From: Vibrio lentus
GTDB lineage: Bacteria > Pseudomonadota > Gammaproteobacteria > Enterobacterales > Vibrionaceae
Direction: 5' to 3'
DNA length: 44,247 nt
Assembly (NCBI RefSeq): GCF_002875945.1
Contig: NZ_MCZK01000125.1
Location: 1-44,247, forward strand
The position numbers and the translations under genes are program-made. Each line of letters opens with the position of its first letter. Positions within the stretch are counted from its first letter, which is position 1. Of the stretch, positions 26,868-39,215 are shown piece after piece. The notes beneath the pieces were generated by a model. The model did no database searches, was not told the origin of the DNA, and saw nothing but the letters and a program-made list of their open reading frames with translations.

Positions 26868-28187
26868 ATGGCACGTTTTTTTCAACCAAAAAAGAGAACT
26901 CAATTCGAGACCAAGCACCAATCGGTTTTGGTTGAACGAATGGATCACAATGGGGCAGGGATTGCTTATCAGAAAAATAAGCCCGTTTTCATTGATGGTG
27001 CATTGCCGGGTGAGCAGGTTGTAATTCAACTCGTCGAGAGTAAGAGTAAATTTGCACGAGCAAAACTGATTAAATTACTGGAGCCAAGCGAACTGCGTTT
27101 GAAGCCTTTCTGTAAACATTTTAATCAGTGTGGTGGCTGCCATCTTCAGCATCTAGGCTACTCTTCTCAAGTAGAGCATAAAGCGCAGTCTTTGAGCCAT
27201 CTGATGAGCCAATATCAAACGGATAAAACAGACGTTGTTGAACCGATTATTGGTGATGAAACAGGTTATCGCCGCCGTGCGCGCATCAGCCTATTTGTCG
27301 ATAAAAAGACACAGAAGCTTCAATTTGGTTTCCGTAAAAAACAAAGCAAGCAGATTGAAAATATTACCGATTGTGCGGTGCTTGACCCTCGCCTTAATAC
27401 TTTGCTGCCAAAGCTGAAGAGTTTACTGAATACTTTCAGCAACCTTACTTCTTTAGGACACGTTGAATTAGTGATCGGGGATACTGGTCCAGTCATGGTG
27501 CTACGCCACCTTAAGCCTTTGGTTGAAAAAGATGAGCAATCTTTGATTGAGCTAGCTCAGGCAGAAGGCGCTACGCTGTATTCTATGCCAGAAACAGACA
27601 AGTTGATTCGTTTGGTGGGTGATACGCCAAGCTATAACGAAACTGGCGTAACGTTACCTTTTGAGCCAAACCACTTCATTCAAGTGAATCAAAAGGTCAA
27701 TCAACAGATGGTAACTCAAGCGATTGAATGGTTGGAGCCTCAAGCCGATGAGCGAGTGCTCGACCTGTTTTGTGGCTTAGGAAACTTCAGCCTCCCCATC
27801 GCACAGCAATCTGCGTTTGTTGTGGGTGTTGAAGGAGTCGATGAAATGGTTCAGCAGGCAACGTCTAACGCAACTCTGAATCAATTAAGTAATACAGAAT
27901 TCTACCAAGCGAACCTTGAAGAAGAACTGTCTTCACAACCTTGGGCAAAAGAAAGATTTGATAAAATCTTACTTGATCCAGCACGTTCAGGAGCGAGTGG
28001 GATCGTTGATCAAATTTCAGGGTTAGGAGCGAAGCGTGTGGTTTATGTTTCGTGTAATCCTGCTACTCTAGCTAGAGATTCAGAGAGCTTAGAAAAACAA
28101 GGCTACCAATTGGCTAAGCTAGGCATGTTGGACATGTTCCCTCATACCAGTCATCTCGAATCGATGGCTCTCTTTATCAAGGCTTAG
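26868..28187 (+). CDS. rlmD: 23S rRNA (uracil-1939-C5) methyltransferase RlmD
   Basis: SAM-dependent methyltransferase with an iron-sulfur cluster. The 439 residues begin with a TRAM RNA-binding domain ([15 protein letters not shown]), then the cluster cysteines [10 protein letters not shown], with a further Cys in ITDCAVL. The SAM motif [14 protein letters not shown], the catalytic DPARSG and [11 protein letters not shown] follow. The start at 26868 begins [12 protein letters not shown], as in homologs. It lies next to relA, the conserved rlmD-relA order. Confidence 0.95.
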   Translation: MARFFQPKKRTQFETKHQSVLVERMDHNGAGIAYQKNKPVFIDGALPGEQVVIQLVESKSKFARAKLIKLLEPSELRLKPFCKHFNQCGGCHLQHLGYSSQVEHKAQSLSHLMSQYQTDKTDVVEPIIGDETGYRRRARISLFVDKKTQKLQFGFRKKQSKQIENITDCAVLDPRLNTLLPKLKSLLNTFSNLTSLGHVELVIGDTGPVMVLRHLKPLVEKDEQSLIELAQAEGATLYSMPETDKLIRLVGDTPSYNETGVTLPFEPNHFIQVNQKVNQQMVTQAIEWLEPQADERVLDLFCGLGNFSLPIAQQSAFVVGVEGVDEMVQQATSNATLNQLSNTEFYQANLEEELSSQPWAKERFDKILLDPARSGASGIVDQISGLGAKRVVYVSCNPATLARDSESLEKQGYQLAKLGMLDMFPHTSHLESMALFIKA

Positions 28188-28248
28188 AAGTCCTTAAATA
28201 AGGCTTAAAAATGTATTACAAAGGTGCGGGACTGCCTGCACCGATATC

Positions 28249-28301
28249 AATATGAGTCGAACTAACGTGGAACCAGTTAGTCATATTGAATTGGGTATAA
28301 A
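28249..28301 (+). promoter_or_regulatory. relA promoter region with bulged inverted repeat
   Basis: AATATG-(6 nt)-ACTAAC pairs with GTTAGT-CATATT across a 9-nt loop (28249-28287). It is followed at once by a -10-like TATAAA (28296-28301), 20 nt before the relA ATG. The right arm covers where a -35 would sit, so it may act as an operator or as a leader structure of a longer transcript. An 8-bp hairpin (GGTGCGGG/CCTGCACC) lies just upstream, near 28223-28242. Confidence 0.45.
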
Positions 28302-28320
28302 ACATAATAACTAGGAAGGC

Positions 28321-30549
28321 ATGATGGTTGCGGTACGAAGCGCACATTTAAACCCAAGCGAACAGTTTGAGCTAGATAATTGGATTGCGTCACTGAATCA
28401 AGACGCAAAAACCTCGAATAAACTGACCAAAGTTTATCGTCACTGTGAAGAGCTATTAAAAGATCACGAGCAAGGTGAACTTTTGCTTTGGCGTGGTCGC
28501 GAGATGATCGAAATCTTGGTCACCTTGTCGATGGATCGCGCTACTTTAGTAGCGGCACAACTCTTCCCAGTCGTATCAAGCGGTGTTTTTGAGCGTGAAG
28601 CGTTTGAAGAAAGTTACGGCAAGGAAACCGTAAAGCTGATTGATGGCGTGGAAGAAATGGCGGCTTTGGGCCAGCTAAATGTGACCCTTGAAGGCAGTGC
28701 TGCCTCGGGTCAAGTCGATAATGTTCGACGAATGCTATTGGCAATGGTGGATGATTTCCGCTGCGTAGTCATCAAACTAGCAGAGCGAATTTGTAACCTC
28801 ATAGAAGTGAAAAAGGCCCCTGATGCTGTGCGCCGTGCGGCAGCAAAAGAGTGTGCCAACATCTATGCGCCTCTAGCAAACCGTCTCGGTATTGGTCAGC
28901 TAAAGTGGGAAATTGAAGATTACGCTTTCCGCTACCAACAACCCGATACCTATAAGCAGATTGCTAAACAGCTGTCTGAGCGCCGTATCGTGCGCGAACA
29001 ATACATCACCGACTTTGTTGACGATCTCACGTCAGAAATGAACCGTTCAAGCATCAATGCTGAAGTCAGCGGTCGACCAAAACACATCTACAGTATCTGG
29101 CGCAAAATGCAGAAAAAAGGCTTAGAGTTTGATGAGCTTTTTGACGTGCGAGCGGTGCGTATTATCGCAGACCAACTACAAGACTGTTATGCCGGATTAG
29201 GTGTGGTTCACACCAAATATAAACACCTACCCAGTGAATTTGATGACTACGTGGCGAATCCTAAGCCAAATGGTTATCAGTCGATTCATACCGTAGTTCT
29301 TGGCCCTGAAGGCAAGACCATTGAAATTCAGATTCGAACCAAGCAGATGCATGAAGACTCTGAATTGGGCGTTGCTGCGCACTGGAAATACAAAGAAGGT
29401 GCATCTAGCGGCGTACGCAGTGGCTACGATGAGAAAATCACTTGGTTGCGTAAGCTTATCGACTGGCAAGAAGAGATGTCGGATTCTGGCGAAATGCTGG
29501 ATGAAGTACGTAGCCAAGTCTTTGATGACCGTGTCTATGCCTTTACACCACGCGGTGATGTGGTCGATTTACCAATGGGTGCAACACCGTTGGATTTTGC
29601 CTACCACATCCACTCGATGGTTGGACACCGTTGTATTGGTGCCAAAGTAGCGGGTCGAATCGTTCCGTTTACTCATAAGTTGGCGATGGGTGATCAAGTT
29701 GAAATCATCACTCAAAAAGAACCGAATCCATCACGTGATTGGCTAAATCCGACCACAGGCTTTGTTCATTCAAGTCGAGCTCGTGCCAAAATTAACGCTT
29801 GGTTCCGTGCTCAGAGTCGAGAGAAAAACCTTGAAGCTGGACGAGATATCTTAGAAGTCGAGCTAGGCAGAGTCGGCGCAACACTAAAAGATGCAGAGCA
29901 ATACGCGCTGAAACGATTCAACGTCAACACTCCCGATGAATTGTATGCGGGTATTGGTAGTGGCGATTTACGTATCAACCAAGTCGTTAATCACATCAAT
30001 GCTTTAGTCAACAAGCCAACGGCGGAAGAAGAAGATAAGAAAGCGCTCGAGAAGTTGCTTGAATCTGACAATAAGCCAGCGCATCAAAGTCGTCCGAAAA
30101 AGGATGCCGTTGTTGTTGAAGGTGTTGATAACCTAATGACCCACTTGGCTCGTTGTTGCCAGCCTATCCCTGGCGATGTGATCAAAGGGTACATTACTCA
30201 AGGGCGTGGTATTTCAGTACACCGCAGCGATTGCGAACAGTTGAGTGAGCTTAACCTGCATGCTCCCGAACGTATCATCGATACTGTGTGGGGCGATGGT
30301 TTTGTAGGCTCGTATATCTTAACGCTGCGTGTAGAGGCGCTAGAGCGTACCGGCTTGTTGAAAGATATCACATCCTTGTTCTTGAACGAAAAAGTCAGTG
30401 TGACGACAATGAAGAGCCGTATCGACTATAAACGTCAGCTGTCGGTGATGGATTTCGATTTGGAAGTGACCAACATTGAGATTCTGAGCCGAGTGACCAG
30501 CCGAGTCGAGCAAATCAAAGATGTAATGAGCGTCAAAAGACTAGGCTAG
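28321..30549 (+). CDS. relA: GTP pyrophosphokinase RelA
   Basis: Ribosome-associated (p)ppGpp synthetase of the stringent response. The 742 residues equal the E. coli size (744). The N-terminal pseudo-hydrolase domain lacks the catalytic His-Asp pair: LFPVVSSGVFE stands where functional enzymes have an HD box. The synthetase domain includes the FDVRAVRII and PKPNGYQSIHT stretches. A TGS domain (VYAFTPRGDVVDLPMGATPLDFAYHIHS), a helical part, a conserved cysteine zinc-finger region (HLARCCQPIPGD) and a C-terminal ACT domain follow. Tandem ATGs (28321, 28324) follow an AGGAAGG ribosome site. Confidence 0.96.
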   Translation: MMVAVRSAHLNPSEQFELDNWIASLNQDAKTSNKLTKVYRHCEELLKDHEQGELLLWRGREMIEILVTLSMDRATLVAAQLFPVVSSGVFEREAFEESYGKETVKLIDGVEEMAALGQLNVTLEGSAASGQVDNVRRMLLAMVDDFRCVVIKLAERICNLIEVKKAPDAVRRAAAKECANIYAPLANRLGIGQLKWEIEDYAFRYQQPDTYKQIAKQLSERRIVREQYITDFVDDLTSEMNRSSINAEVSGRPKHIYSIWRKMQKKGLEFDELFDVRAVRIIADQLQDCYAGLGVVHTKYKHLPSEFDDYVANPKPNGYQSIHTVVLGPEGKTIEIQIRTKQMHEDSELGVAAHWKYKEGASSGVRSGYDEKITWLRKLIDWQEEMSDSGEMLDEVRSQVFDDRVYAFTPRGDVVDLPMGATPLDFAYHIHSMVGHRCIGAKVAGRIVPFTHKLAMGDQVEIITQKEPNPSRDWLNPTTGFVHSSRARAKINAWFRAQSREKNLEAGRDILEVELGRVGATLKDAEQYALKRFNVNTPDELYAGIGSGDLRINQVVNHINALVNKPTAEEEDKKALEKLLESDNKPAHQSRPKKDAVVVEGVDNLMTHLARCCQPIPGDVIKGYITQGRGISVHRSDCEQLSELNLHAPERIIDTVWGDGFVGSYILTLRVEALERTGLLKDITSLFLNEKVSVTTMKSRIDYKRQLSVMDFDLEVTNIEILSRVTSRVEQIKDVMSVKRLG

Positions 30550-30722
30550 TTTTTACGTCGTACTTGGCTTTCTAACCGTGTTAACTGCACTATACTCGCT
30601 TCATCACATAGGCAAGCTATGCTCAGAAGTCTCGTAAGTTTGCTGCCTTGTTAGAAGAACCAATTACTTAGTAAAAACCGAACAATGCATTGAATGACGC
30701 GTTGGTATAACAAGAAAAATAC

Positions 30723-30755
30723 AAAGGTGAGTGGTTTTGGCTGCTCACCTTTTTT
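30723..30755 (+). terminator. Terminator after relA
   Basis: The arms AAAGGTGAG and CTCACCTTT enclose about 12 nt and run into six T. It separates relA from mazG in a 261-nt gap that shows no other feature besides a possible mazG promoter. Confidence 0.85.
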
Positions 30756-30810
30756 AGTTTTCGCAAAAGCTTTAAATTTAAAAATCAAAGACAGTGAATA
30801 GGAAGAAAAG

Positions 30811-31626
30811 ATGAATCACCCGATTGAACAACTTGAACAGATCATGACTAAGCTGCGCGATCCAGAAGGTGGCTGTCCTTGGGATTTGAAACAAAATTTT
30901 GAAACAATTGTGCCGCATACTATCGAAGAGACGTATGAGGTGGTCGATGCGATTCATAATAAAGATTGGCCGAATCTACAAGAAGAGTTAGGCGACCTGT
31001 TGTTTCAGGTGATCTTCTACAGCCAATTGGCGAAAGAGCAGGGCTTGTTTGAGTTCTCTGATGTGGTCGACGGTATTAATGAGAAGCTGACGCGTCGTCA
31101 TCCACACGTGTTTTCTGATACAGAGTTTGCCAGTGATGAAGAAATTAATGCCAACTGGGAAGCTGAAAAAGCCAAAGAAAAAGCACAGGCAGGCAAAACT
31201 CAAGAAAGTATTCTAGACTCAATACCAAACTCTCTACCTGCACTTTCGCGTGCTACAAAAATTCAAAAGCAAGTCGCGAAATTTGGCTTTGATTGGGACA
31301 CTATTGGCCCAGTCGCCGATAAGGTTTTAGAGGAAGTTGATGAGGTGTTAGAAGAAGCGCTTCAAGTAACGCCAAACGAAGATTTAGTTGAAGAAGAACT
31401 GGGTGATTTATTGTTTGCGACGGTCAATTTAGTGCGACATTTGGGTAAAAATCCAGAAACGGCTCTCAATAAAGCCAATCTGAAATTCTCACGCCGCTTT
31501 AAAGGTGTGGAACAAAAAGTTCGTCAGCAAGATAAAATTTTGACCGACTTTTCTCTACAACAGCTTGATTCCATGTGGGATGAAGTCAAAGTGGCGGAGA
31601 AAAGATCATCAAAGCTTTTATCATGA
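30811..31626 (+). CDS. mazG: Nucleoside triphosphate pyrophosphohydrolase MazG
   Basis: Hydrolyses NTPs to NMP and pyrophosphate; in E. coli it also helps lower (p)ppGpp. The 271 residues carry two MazG folds: the first with [10 protein letters not shown] and [14 protein letters not shown], the second with [11 protein letters not shown] and [14 protein letters not shown]. Both acidic magnesium-binding helices are intact. The start has AGGAAGAAA upstream. Unlike E. coli, no mazEF toxin-antitoxin pair lies between relA and mazG here; the gap holds only a terminator. Confidence 0.96.
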   Translation: MNHPIEQLEQIMTKLRDPEGGCPWDLKQNFETIVPHTIEETYEVVDAIHNKDWPNLQEELGDLLFQVIFYSQLAKEQGLFEFSDVVDGINEKLTRRHPHVFSDTEFASDEEINANWEAEKAKEKAQAGKTQESILDSIPNSLPALSRATKIQKQVAKFGFDWDTIGPVADKVLEEVDEVLEEALQVTPNEDLVEEELGDLLFATVNLVRHLGKNPETALNKANLKFSRRFKGVEQKVRQQDKILTDFSLQQLDSMWDEVKVAEKRSSKLLS

Positions 31627-31674
31627 ATTGATTTGAAGCAAAAAATAAAAAATTGCAGTGTGATAGATTTCACG

Positions 31675-33399
<1,725 letters not shown>

Positions 33400-33423
33400 A
33401 AAGGAATACAGGTAGCTGCGTAA

Positions 33424-34779
<1,356 letters not shown>

Positions 34780-34814
34780 TTCACTCTGAATTATTAGCTT
34801 AAAGCTTTTGAAAA

Positions 34815-34842
34815 CGCTCTACTTCGGTAGGGCGTTTTTTTT
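34815..34842 (+). terminator. eno terminator (UUCG tetraloop)
   Basis: An 8-bp stem CGCTCTAC/GTAGGGCG (one G-U) closes a TTCG tetraloop and is followed by eight T. It lies 35 nt after the eno stop. Confidence 0.95.
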
Positions 34843-34869
34843 GGCTGTAGAAAATGATGGAAAGGAGAT

Positions 34870-35009
34870 CTAGGTTCTAAAGCTCCCCTTTTTACAACAG
34901 AAGCGGTCTTAAAGAAGTTAAAGGTCAGGTCTCTTTTCAATACTTGAAGCCTAGCGGATTATTAACTTAAAGCTTTTGAAAATGCTCTACCTCGGTAGGG
35001 CGTTTTTTT
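34870..35009 (+). pseudogene. Decayed partial duplicate of the eno 3' end and terminator
   Basis: Three blocks match the end of eno and its downstream region in the same order: 17 nt beginning CTAGGTTCTAAAG, 23 nt GGTCTTAAAGAAG..., and about 50 nt from ATTATTA through the terminator hairpin with roughly three changes. Short insertions separate the blocks, so the copy no longer encodes the enolase tail. It runs in the same orientation as eno. Its age and origin are unknown: tandem duplication, recombination with foreign eno DNA, or the scar of an element that had used this site are all possible. Confidence 0.85.
34984..35009 (+). terminator. Second copy of the eno terminator
   Basis: The stem GCTCTAC/GTAGGGC closes a CTCG loop and is followed by seven T. 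It differs from the eno terminator by two bases and lies at the end of the duplicated block. It gives the region two tandem terminators before ftsB. Confidence 0.85.
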
Positions 35010-35199
35010 ACCTCAAATTCGTCATTCCCTAGATTAACGAAGAAAGGAGTAGGGAACTTCATTGTTACCACTTACTATTCTGTCCAATAATTCCCCGACT
35101 TATTGATTCCCTGACACCACATATCTCGCACCAATAAGCTCATTATGGTATATATGTGCCTTATTCTAGTTCCTTCTTTTTCAACCGGCGAAAGGTGTT
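35010..35199. promoter_or_regulatory. Intergenic region before ftsB
   Basis: The rest of the 420-nt gap between eno and ftsB shows no open frame of note. It is AT-rich around 35140-35170 and should hold the promoter of the ftsB-ispD-ispF series. No specific operator was recognised. Confidence 0.4.
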
Positions 35200-35481
35200 A
35201 TGAGAATTTTTGCTTTAGTACTGCTCATAGTGTTTGGCTGGCTACAACACACACTGTGGCTCGGTAAAAATGGTATTTCTGATTACTACGGTGTGAACAA
35301 CGAAATCCAAGTTCAGCAGCAAGTAAATGAAAAGCTTCATCTTCGTAATGCTGAGATGTTTGCGGAAATCGACGATCTACGCCAAGGCTTAGACGCGATA
35401 GAAGAGCGCGCACGTCATGAGCTGGGAATGGTGAAAGAAGGCGAAACGTTTTATCGTATTATTGGTGAGGAATCTCATTAA
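35200..35481 (+). CDS. ftsB: Cell division protein FtsB
   Basis: Bitopic membrane protein of the FtsQLB divisome complex. The 93 residues have an N-terminal transmembrane helix ([20 protein letters not shown], residues about 3-21) and a leucine-zipper coiled coil ([24 protein letters not shown] region), followed by the conserved [16 protein letters not shown] motif ([20 protein letters not shown]). Its TAA overlaps the ispD ATG by one base (TAATG), so the two are translationally linked, the conserved order. Confidence 0.95.
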   Translation: MRIFALVLLIVFGWLQHTLWLGKNGISDYYGVNNEIQVQQQVNEKLHLRNAEMFAEIDDLRQGLDAIEERARHELGMVKEGETFYRIIGEESH

Positions 35482-36182
35482 TGTCGAACCAACTTCAAAG
35501 CGTTATTGCAGTGGTCCCCGCTGCGGGCGTCGGCAGCCGAATGAAGGCAGACCGTCCCAAGCAATATCTTCAAATTCACGGTAAAACGATTTTAGAGCAC
35601 ACCGTTGAGAAACTGTTGTCTCACCCTCAGGTGTCTAAAATTGTGGTAGCGGTCAGCGACGATGACCCTTACTACCCTGAATTACCGCTTAACCTTAATC
35701 CACAGGTGATCAGAGTTTCCGGCGGAACGGAAAGAGCCGACTCGGTACTTTCTGCTCTGGACTATATTGCCCAACAGCAACTCAGTGACTGGGTGATGGT
35801 GCATGATGCCGCTAGGCCTTGTATCCAATTGAGCGATATCGACAAACTGATCTCTGGTGCTATGACCCATGATGTTGGTGCGATTTTAGCTGCGCCTGTT
35901 CGCGATACAATGAAACGTGGTGTGCAAGGACAAATTGAACACACGGTCGATCGCGTGGATCTTTGGCATGCGCTTACTCCTCAGATGTTCCGATCTAAGC
36001 CTTTACGGAAGGTATTAAGTGAGGCCTTGCAACAAGGTGTTTCAATTACCGATGAAGCGTCTGCGTTTGAGTGGAAAGGTTTATCACCAGCACTGATTGC
36101 TGGGCGTTCAGATAATTTTAAGATTACTCAGCCTGAAGATTTGGCTTTGGCTGAGTTCTATTTAAGTCAGAATAAGGAATAA
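35481..36182 (+). CDS. ispD: 2-C-methyl-D-erythritol 4-phosphate cytidylyltransferase
   Basis: Third step of the MEP isoprenoid pathway. The 233 residues start with the nucleotide-binding loop [20 protein letters not shown] (residues about 11-30), followed by [19 protein letters not shown] and the C-terminal TDEASAFEW. One-base overlaps on both sides couple it to ftsB and ispF. Confidence 0.97.
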   Translation: MSNQLQSVIAVVPAAGVGSRMKADRPKQYLQIHGKTILEHTVEKLLSHPQVSKIVVAVSDDDPYYPELPLNLNPQVIRVSGGTERADSVLSALDYIAQQQLSDWVMVHDAARPCIQLSDIDKLISGAMTHDVGAILAAPVRDTMKRGVQGQIEHTVDRVDLWHALTPQMFRSKPLRKVLSEALQQGVSITDEASAFEWKGLSPALIAGRSDNFKITQPEDLALAEFYLSQNKE

Positions 36183-36664
36183 TGATGATTCGTATTGGCC
36201 ATGGCTTTGATGTACACAAATTTGGTGGTGAAGGCCCGGTAATTATTGGTGGTGTGAGCGTCCCTTATGAACAGGGTCTTATCGCGCACTCCGACGGTGA
36301 TGTTGCCCTGCACGCATTATGCGATGCTTTACTGGGTTCAATTGCAGCGGGTGATATTGGTCGTCATTTCCCTGATACGGATGATGAATGGAAAGGCGCA
36401 GATAGCCGCGAATTACTCAAAGATGTTTACCGTCGAGTAAAAGAGCAAGGTTATGTGATTGGTAATGCGGATATTACTATCATGGCGCAAGCTCCAAAGA
36501 TGGCTCCTCATATAGACTCTATGTGCCAAGCCATTGCTCAAGATTTAGAAACAAGCATTAGCAATGTGAATGTAAAAGCCACGACTACCGAGCGTTTAGG
36601 TTTTACAGGCCGCAAAGAGGGCATCGCATGTGAAGCGGTTGTCCTAATTACTAAAAGTGCGTAA
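36182..36664 (+). CDS. ispF: 2-C-methyl-D-erythritol 2,4-cyclodiphosphate synthase
   Basis: Fifth step of the MEP pathway; it cyclises the CDP-ME phosphate with release of CMP. The 160 residues include the zinc-binding [10 protein letters not shown] near residues 5-14, [18 protein letters not shown] near residues 35-52, and [20 protein letters not shown] near the C-terminus. Two ATGs in tandem (36182, 36185) are possible; the first overlaps the ispD stop. truD starts 22 nt after its stop. Confidence 0.97.
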   Translation: MMIRIGHGFDVHKFGGEGPVIIGGVSVPYEQGLIAHSDGDVALHALCDALLGSIAAGDIGRHFPDTDDEWKGADSRELLKDVYRRVKEQGYVIGNADITIMAQAPKMAPHIDSMCQAIAQDLETSISNVNVKATTTERLGFTGRKEGIACEAVVLITKSA

Positions 36665-36686
36665 GCACCAACACGAAAAGAACAGC

Positions 36687-37733
36687 ATGTCAGATATTTT
36701 ATCTTCATTGGCTTACCTAAACGGTAAACCAACTGCGAAAGCAAAACTAAAAGCAAAAGCCGAACACTTTGTCGTTAATGAAGACTTGGGTTTTGAGTTT
36801 ACTGGTGAAGGCGAGCACCTAATGGTGCGTATTCGTAAAACTGGTGAGAACACGAGCTTCGTAGCAAACGAGCTGGCTAAAGCGTGTGGTGTTAAGTCGA
36901 AGGACGTGAGCTGGGCTGGTTTGAAAGACCGTCATGCTGTGACAGAACAGTGGTTGAGCGTGCATCTACCAAAAGGTGAACCTGATTTTTCTGCTTTTCT
37001 TGCACAATACCCAAGCATTGAGATCTTGGCGACAGCACGTCACAACAAAAAGTTACGTCCAGGCGATTTAGTTGGCAACCAATTCGAGCTGACTTTGTCT
37101 GAAGTAACGGACTGTGATGATGTGGTCAAGCGTTTAGAAAAAGTTGCTCAAGTCGGTGTGCCAAATTACTTTGGTGCTCAGCGCTTTGGTAATGAAGGTA
37201 ACAACTTATCTGAAGCTCGTCGTTGGGGTCGTGAAAACGTTCGTACGCGTAATCAAAATAAGCGCAGCTTGTATCTCTCTGCCGCTCGTTCTTGGATCTA
37301 CAACTTAATCCTTTCTGAGCGTATTGAGCAAGATGCGTTTGCGTCGGCATTGGTTGGCGATATCGTCGTTAAAGACGGCGCTCAATTAGCTGTGACGGCA
37401 GACAACATCGAAACGGTAAATCAAGATATCGCGAGCGGTTCTGCGTTTATTACCGTTGCTTTAGCTGGAGATAATGCGTTACCAACGACCGATGAGTCTC
37501 AAGCTCTAGAGCAGAAACACCTTGATGCTGAACCAGATCTAATGGCTCTTATTTGTGGCAACCGTATGCGCCATGATCGTCGTGAAGCTTCGCTGAAGCC
37601 GATGGGTTTGACGTGGGAAGTGAACGAAGACAATGTCATTCTTAAGTTCTCTCTTGATGCGGGTTGTTTCGCAACCGCTATTGTTCGTGAATTGGTTGAA
37701 GAAGTTCACGTAGAGAGAAGCTACGAGCAATAA
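36687..37733 (+). CDS. truD: tRNA pseudouridine-13 synthase
   Basis: Makes pseudouridine 13 in tRNA(Glu). The 348 residues from the ATG at 36687 (MSDILSSLAYLNGKPTAKAKLKAK) match the family length. The catalytic Asp lies in SWAGLKDRHAVTEQW around residue 80. PNYFGAQRFGNEGNNL and the late NRMRHDRRE region are also conserved. The open frame runs ten codons upstream into the ispF end, but homologs start at the MSDIL position. A 9-bp inverted repeat lies between truD and surE. Confidence 0.95.
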   Translation: MSDILSSLAYLNGKPTAKAKLKAKAEHFVVNEDLGFEFTGEGEHLMVRIRKTGENTSFVANELAKACGVKSKDVSWAGLKDRHAVTEQWLSVHLPKGEPDFSAFLAQYPSIEILATARHNKKLRPGDLVGNQFELTLSEVTDCDDVVKRLEKVAQVGVPNYFGAQRFGNEGNNLSEARRWGRENVRTRNQNKRSLYLSAARSWIYNLILSERIEQDAFASALVGDIVVKDGAQLAVTADNIETVNQDIASGSAFITVALAGDNALPTTDESQALEQKHLDAEPDLMALICGNRMRHDRREASLKPMGLTWEVNEDNVILKFSLDAGCFATAIVRELVEEVHVERSYEQ

Positions 37734-37750
37734 CGATTCTGCTTGGAGCG

Positions 37751-37781
37751 AAGTCACTTGATATCGGAAATTAAGTGACTT
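37751..37781 (+). other. Inverted repeat between truD and surE
   Basis: AAGTCACTT (37751-37759) pairs perfectly with AAGTGACTT (37773-37781) across a 13-nt loop. There is no T run, so it is not a typical terminator. It lies about 28 nt before the surE ATG and may affect message stability or translation. Confidence 0.6.
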
Positions 37782-37809
37782 GGCATTGGAACAAAAGAAA
37801 GGATACAAG

Positions 37810-38553
37810 ATGAAGATTTTACTCAGCAACGATGATGGTGTGCATGCTCAGGGTATTCATGAGCTGGCCAATGAATTACGTGATCTTGCTGAAATTATCA
37901 TTGTGGCACCTGATCGTAATCGCTCGGGCGCTTCAAATTCATTAACTTTAGAACAGCCTTTACGTGTTCAAGAAATTACCGAAAATACATATTCGGTACA
38001 AGGAACACCGACCGACTGTGTGCATTTTGCGTTAAATGAACTGCTAAAGAATGATATGCCTGATCTGGTATTAACGGGTATTAATCATGGTGCCAACTTG
38101 GGCGATGATGTGCTTTATTCAGGCACAGTGGCTGCAGCCATGGAAGGGCATTTTTTAGGCGTTCAATCGGTGGCGTTTTCTCTGGTGGGTAAAAAACATT
38201 TTAAGACAGCGGCGGCCATTGCTCGTCGTATCGTCGAACAACACTTAGTAAACCCAATCCCAACCAATCGCCTGTTAAACGTCAATATCCCTGATTTAGC
38301 TTTAGAACAGTTGTCTGGCACTCAGGTGACACGCCTAGGTGCTCGTCATCATGCTGAAGATATGATTAAGCAAAAAGACCCACGCGGTCATGATATCTAT
38401 TGGCTTGGTCCTCCGGGTAAAGAGCAAGACGCGGGTGAAGGCACTGATTTTTATGCTATCGAGCATGGCTTTGTATCAGTAACACCGTTACAAGTTGACC
38501 TGACAGCGCATGAGTCACTAGGTGCGATGACAACATGGTTAGGGGAGAAGTAA
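37810..38553 (+). CDS. surE: 5'/3'-nucleotidase SurE
   Basis: Metal-dependent nucleotidase and exopolyphosphatase of the stationary-phase cluster. From the ATG at 37810 the product is 247 residues, beginning [16 protein letters not shown] with the metal-binding Asp pair. [15 protein letters not shown] and [21 protein letters not shown] follow. The frame is open ten codons upstream, but the chosen start has AGAAAGGATAC and fits all homologs. The stop is followed without a gap by the pcm GTG. Confidence 0.96.
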   Translation: MKILLSNDDGVHAQGIHELANELRDLAEIIIVAPDRNRSGASNSLTLEQPLRVQEITENTYSVQGTPTDCVHFALNELLKNDMPDLVLTGINHGANLGDDVLYSGTVAAAMEGHFLGVQSVAFSLVGKKHFKTAAAIARRIVEQHLVNPIPTNRLLNVNIPDLALEQLSGTQVTRLGARHHAEDMIKQKDPRGHDIYWLGPPGKEQDAGEGTDFYAIEHGFVSVTPLQVDLTAHESLGAMTTWLGEK

Positions 38554-39180
38554 GTGAGTAATCCTCAAGCAGAGCGCTTAATTACTTTTCTGATTGAAAA
38601 TGGTATTCAGGATCAAAAGGTTCTTGATGCTATTTATCAACTGCCGAGAGAGAGTTTTTTATCACAGGCGATGTATCATCAAGCCTATGAGAATAATGCG
38701 CTTCCTATCGGGCAGGGCCAGACGATTTCTCAGCCGTACATTGTCGCTAAGATGACAGAGTTGCTAGAATTACAGCAAAATAGCCGTGTTTTAGAAATCG
38801 GTACGGGTTCTGGCTATCAAACGGCTGTCTTAGCTCAGCTGGTTGATCATGTGTATTCGGTTGAAAGAATTAAATCATTGCAATGGGATGCTAAGCGTCG
38901 TCTCAAACAGCTCGATTTCTACAACATATCAACTAAACATGGTGATGGTTGGCAAGGCTGGGCAGCAAAAGCGCCTTTTGATGCCATTATTGTAACAGCA
39001 GCAGCGGAGTCGATCCCTCAAGCACTTCTGCAGCAGCTAAAAGATGGTGGTCGCTTGTTGATTCCTGTTGGTGATGATGAACAACAGTTGCTGAAAATCG
39101 TTCGCCATGGTGATGAGTTCTTATCCAGCGTGATTGAAATGGTAAGGTTTGTACCTCTTGTTCCTGGTGAGCTAGCTTAA
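38554..39180 (+). CDS. pcm: Protein-L-isoaspartate O-methyltransferase, GTG start
   Basis: SAM-dependent repair of isoaspartyl residues in aged proteins. The 208 residues match E. coli Pcm (208). The SAM motif [18 protein letters not shown] is near residues 76-93, and the acceptor loop [19 protein letters not shown] lies before it. The start is GTG, adjacent to the surE TAA; an AGGGGAGAAG ribosome site lies within the surE end. It is part of surE-pcm-nlpD-rpoS, the conserved stationary-phase cluster. Confidence 0.96.
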   Translation: MSNPQAERLITFLIENGIQDQKVLDAIYQLPRESFLSQAMYHQAYENNALPIGQGQTISQPYIVAKMTELLELQQNSRVLEIGTGSGYQTAVLAQLVDHVYSVERIKSLQWDAKRRLKQLDFYNISTKHGDGWQGWAAKAPFDAIIVTAAAESIPQALLQQLKDGGRLLIPVGDDEQQLLKIVRHGDEFLSSVIEMVRFVPLVPGELA

Positions 39181-39215
39181 TAACAAGACTAATGGTGTAG
39201 GTGGATAGAGAGTCG

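Noticed and set aside
26818..27024. Plus-strand frame overlapping the start of rlmD
   Set aside because: It is a shifted frame of the rlmD TRAM region with no ribosome site.
34870..34983. Second eno copy as a functional coding fragment
   Set aside because: It lacks a start and the frame is broken by insertions; only the terminator part could still function.
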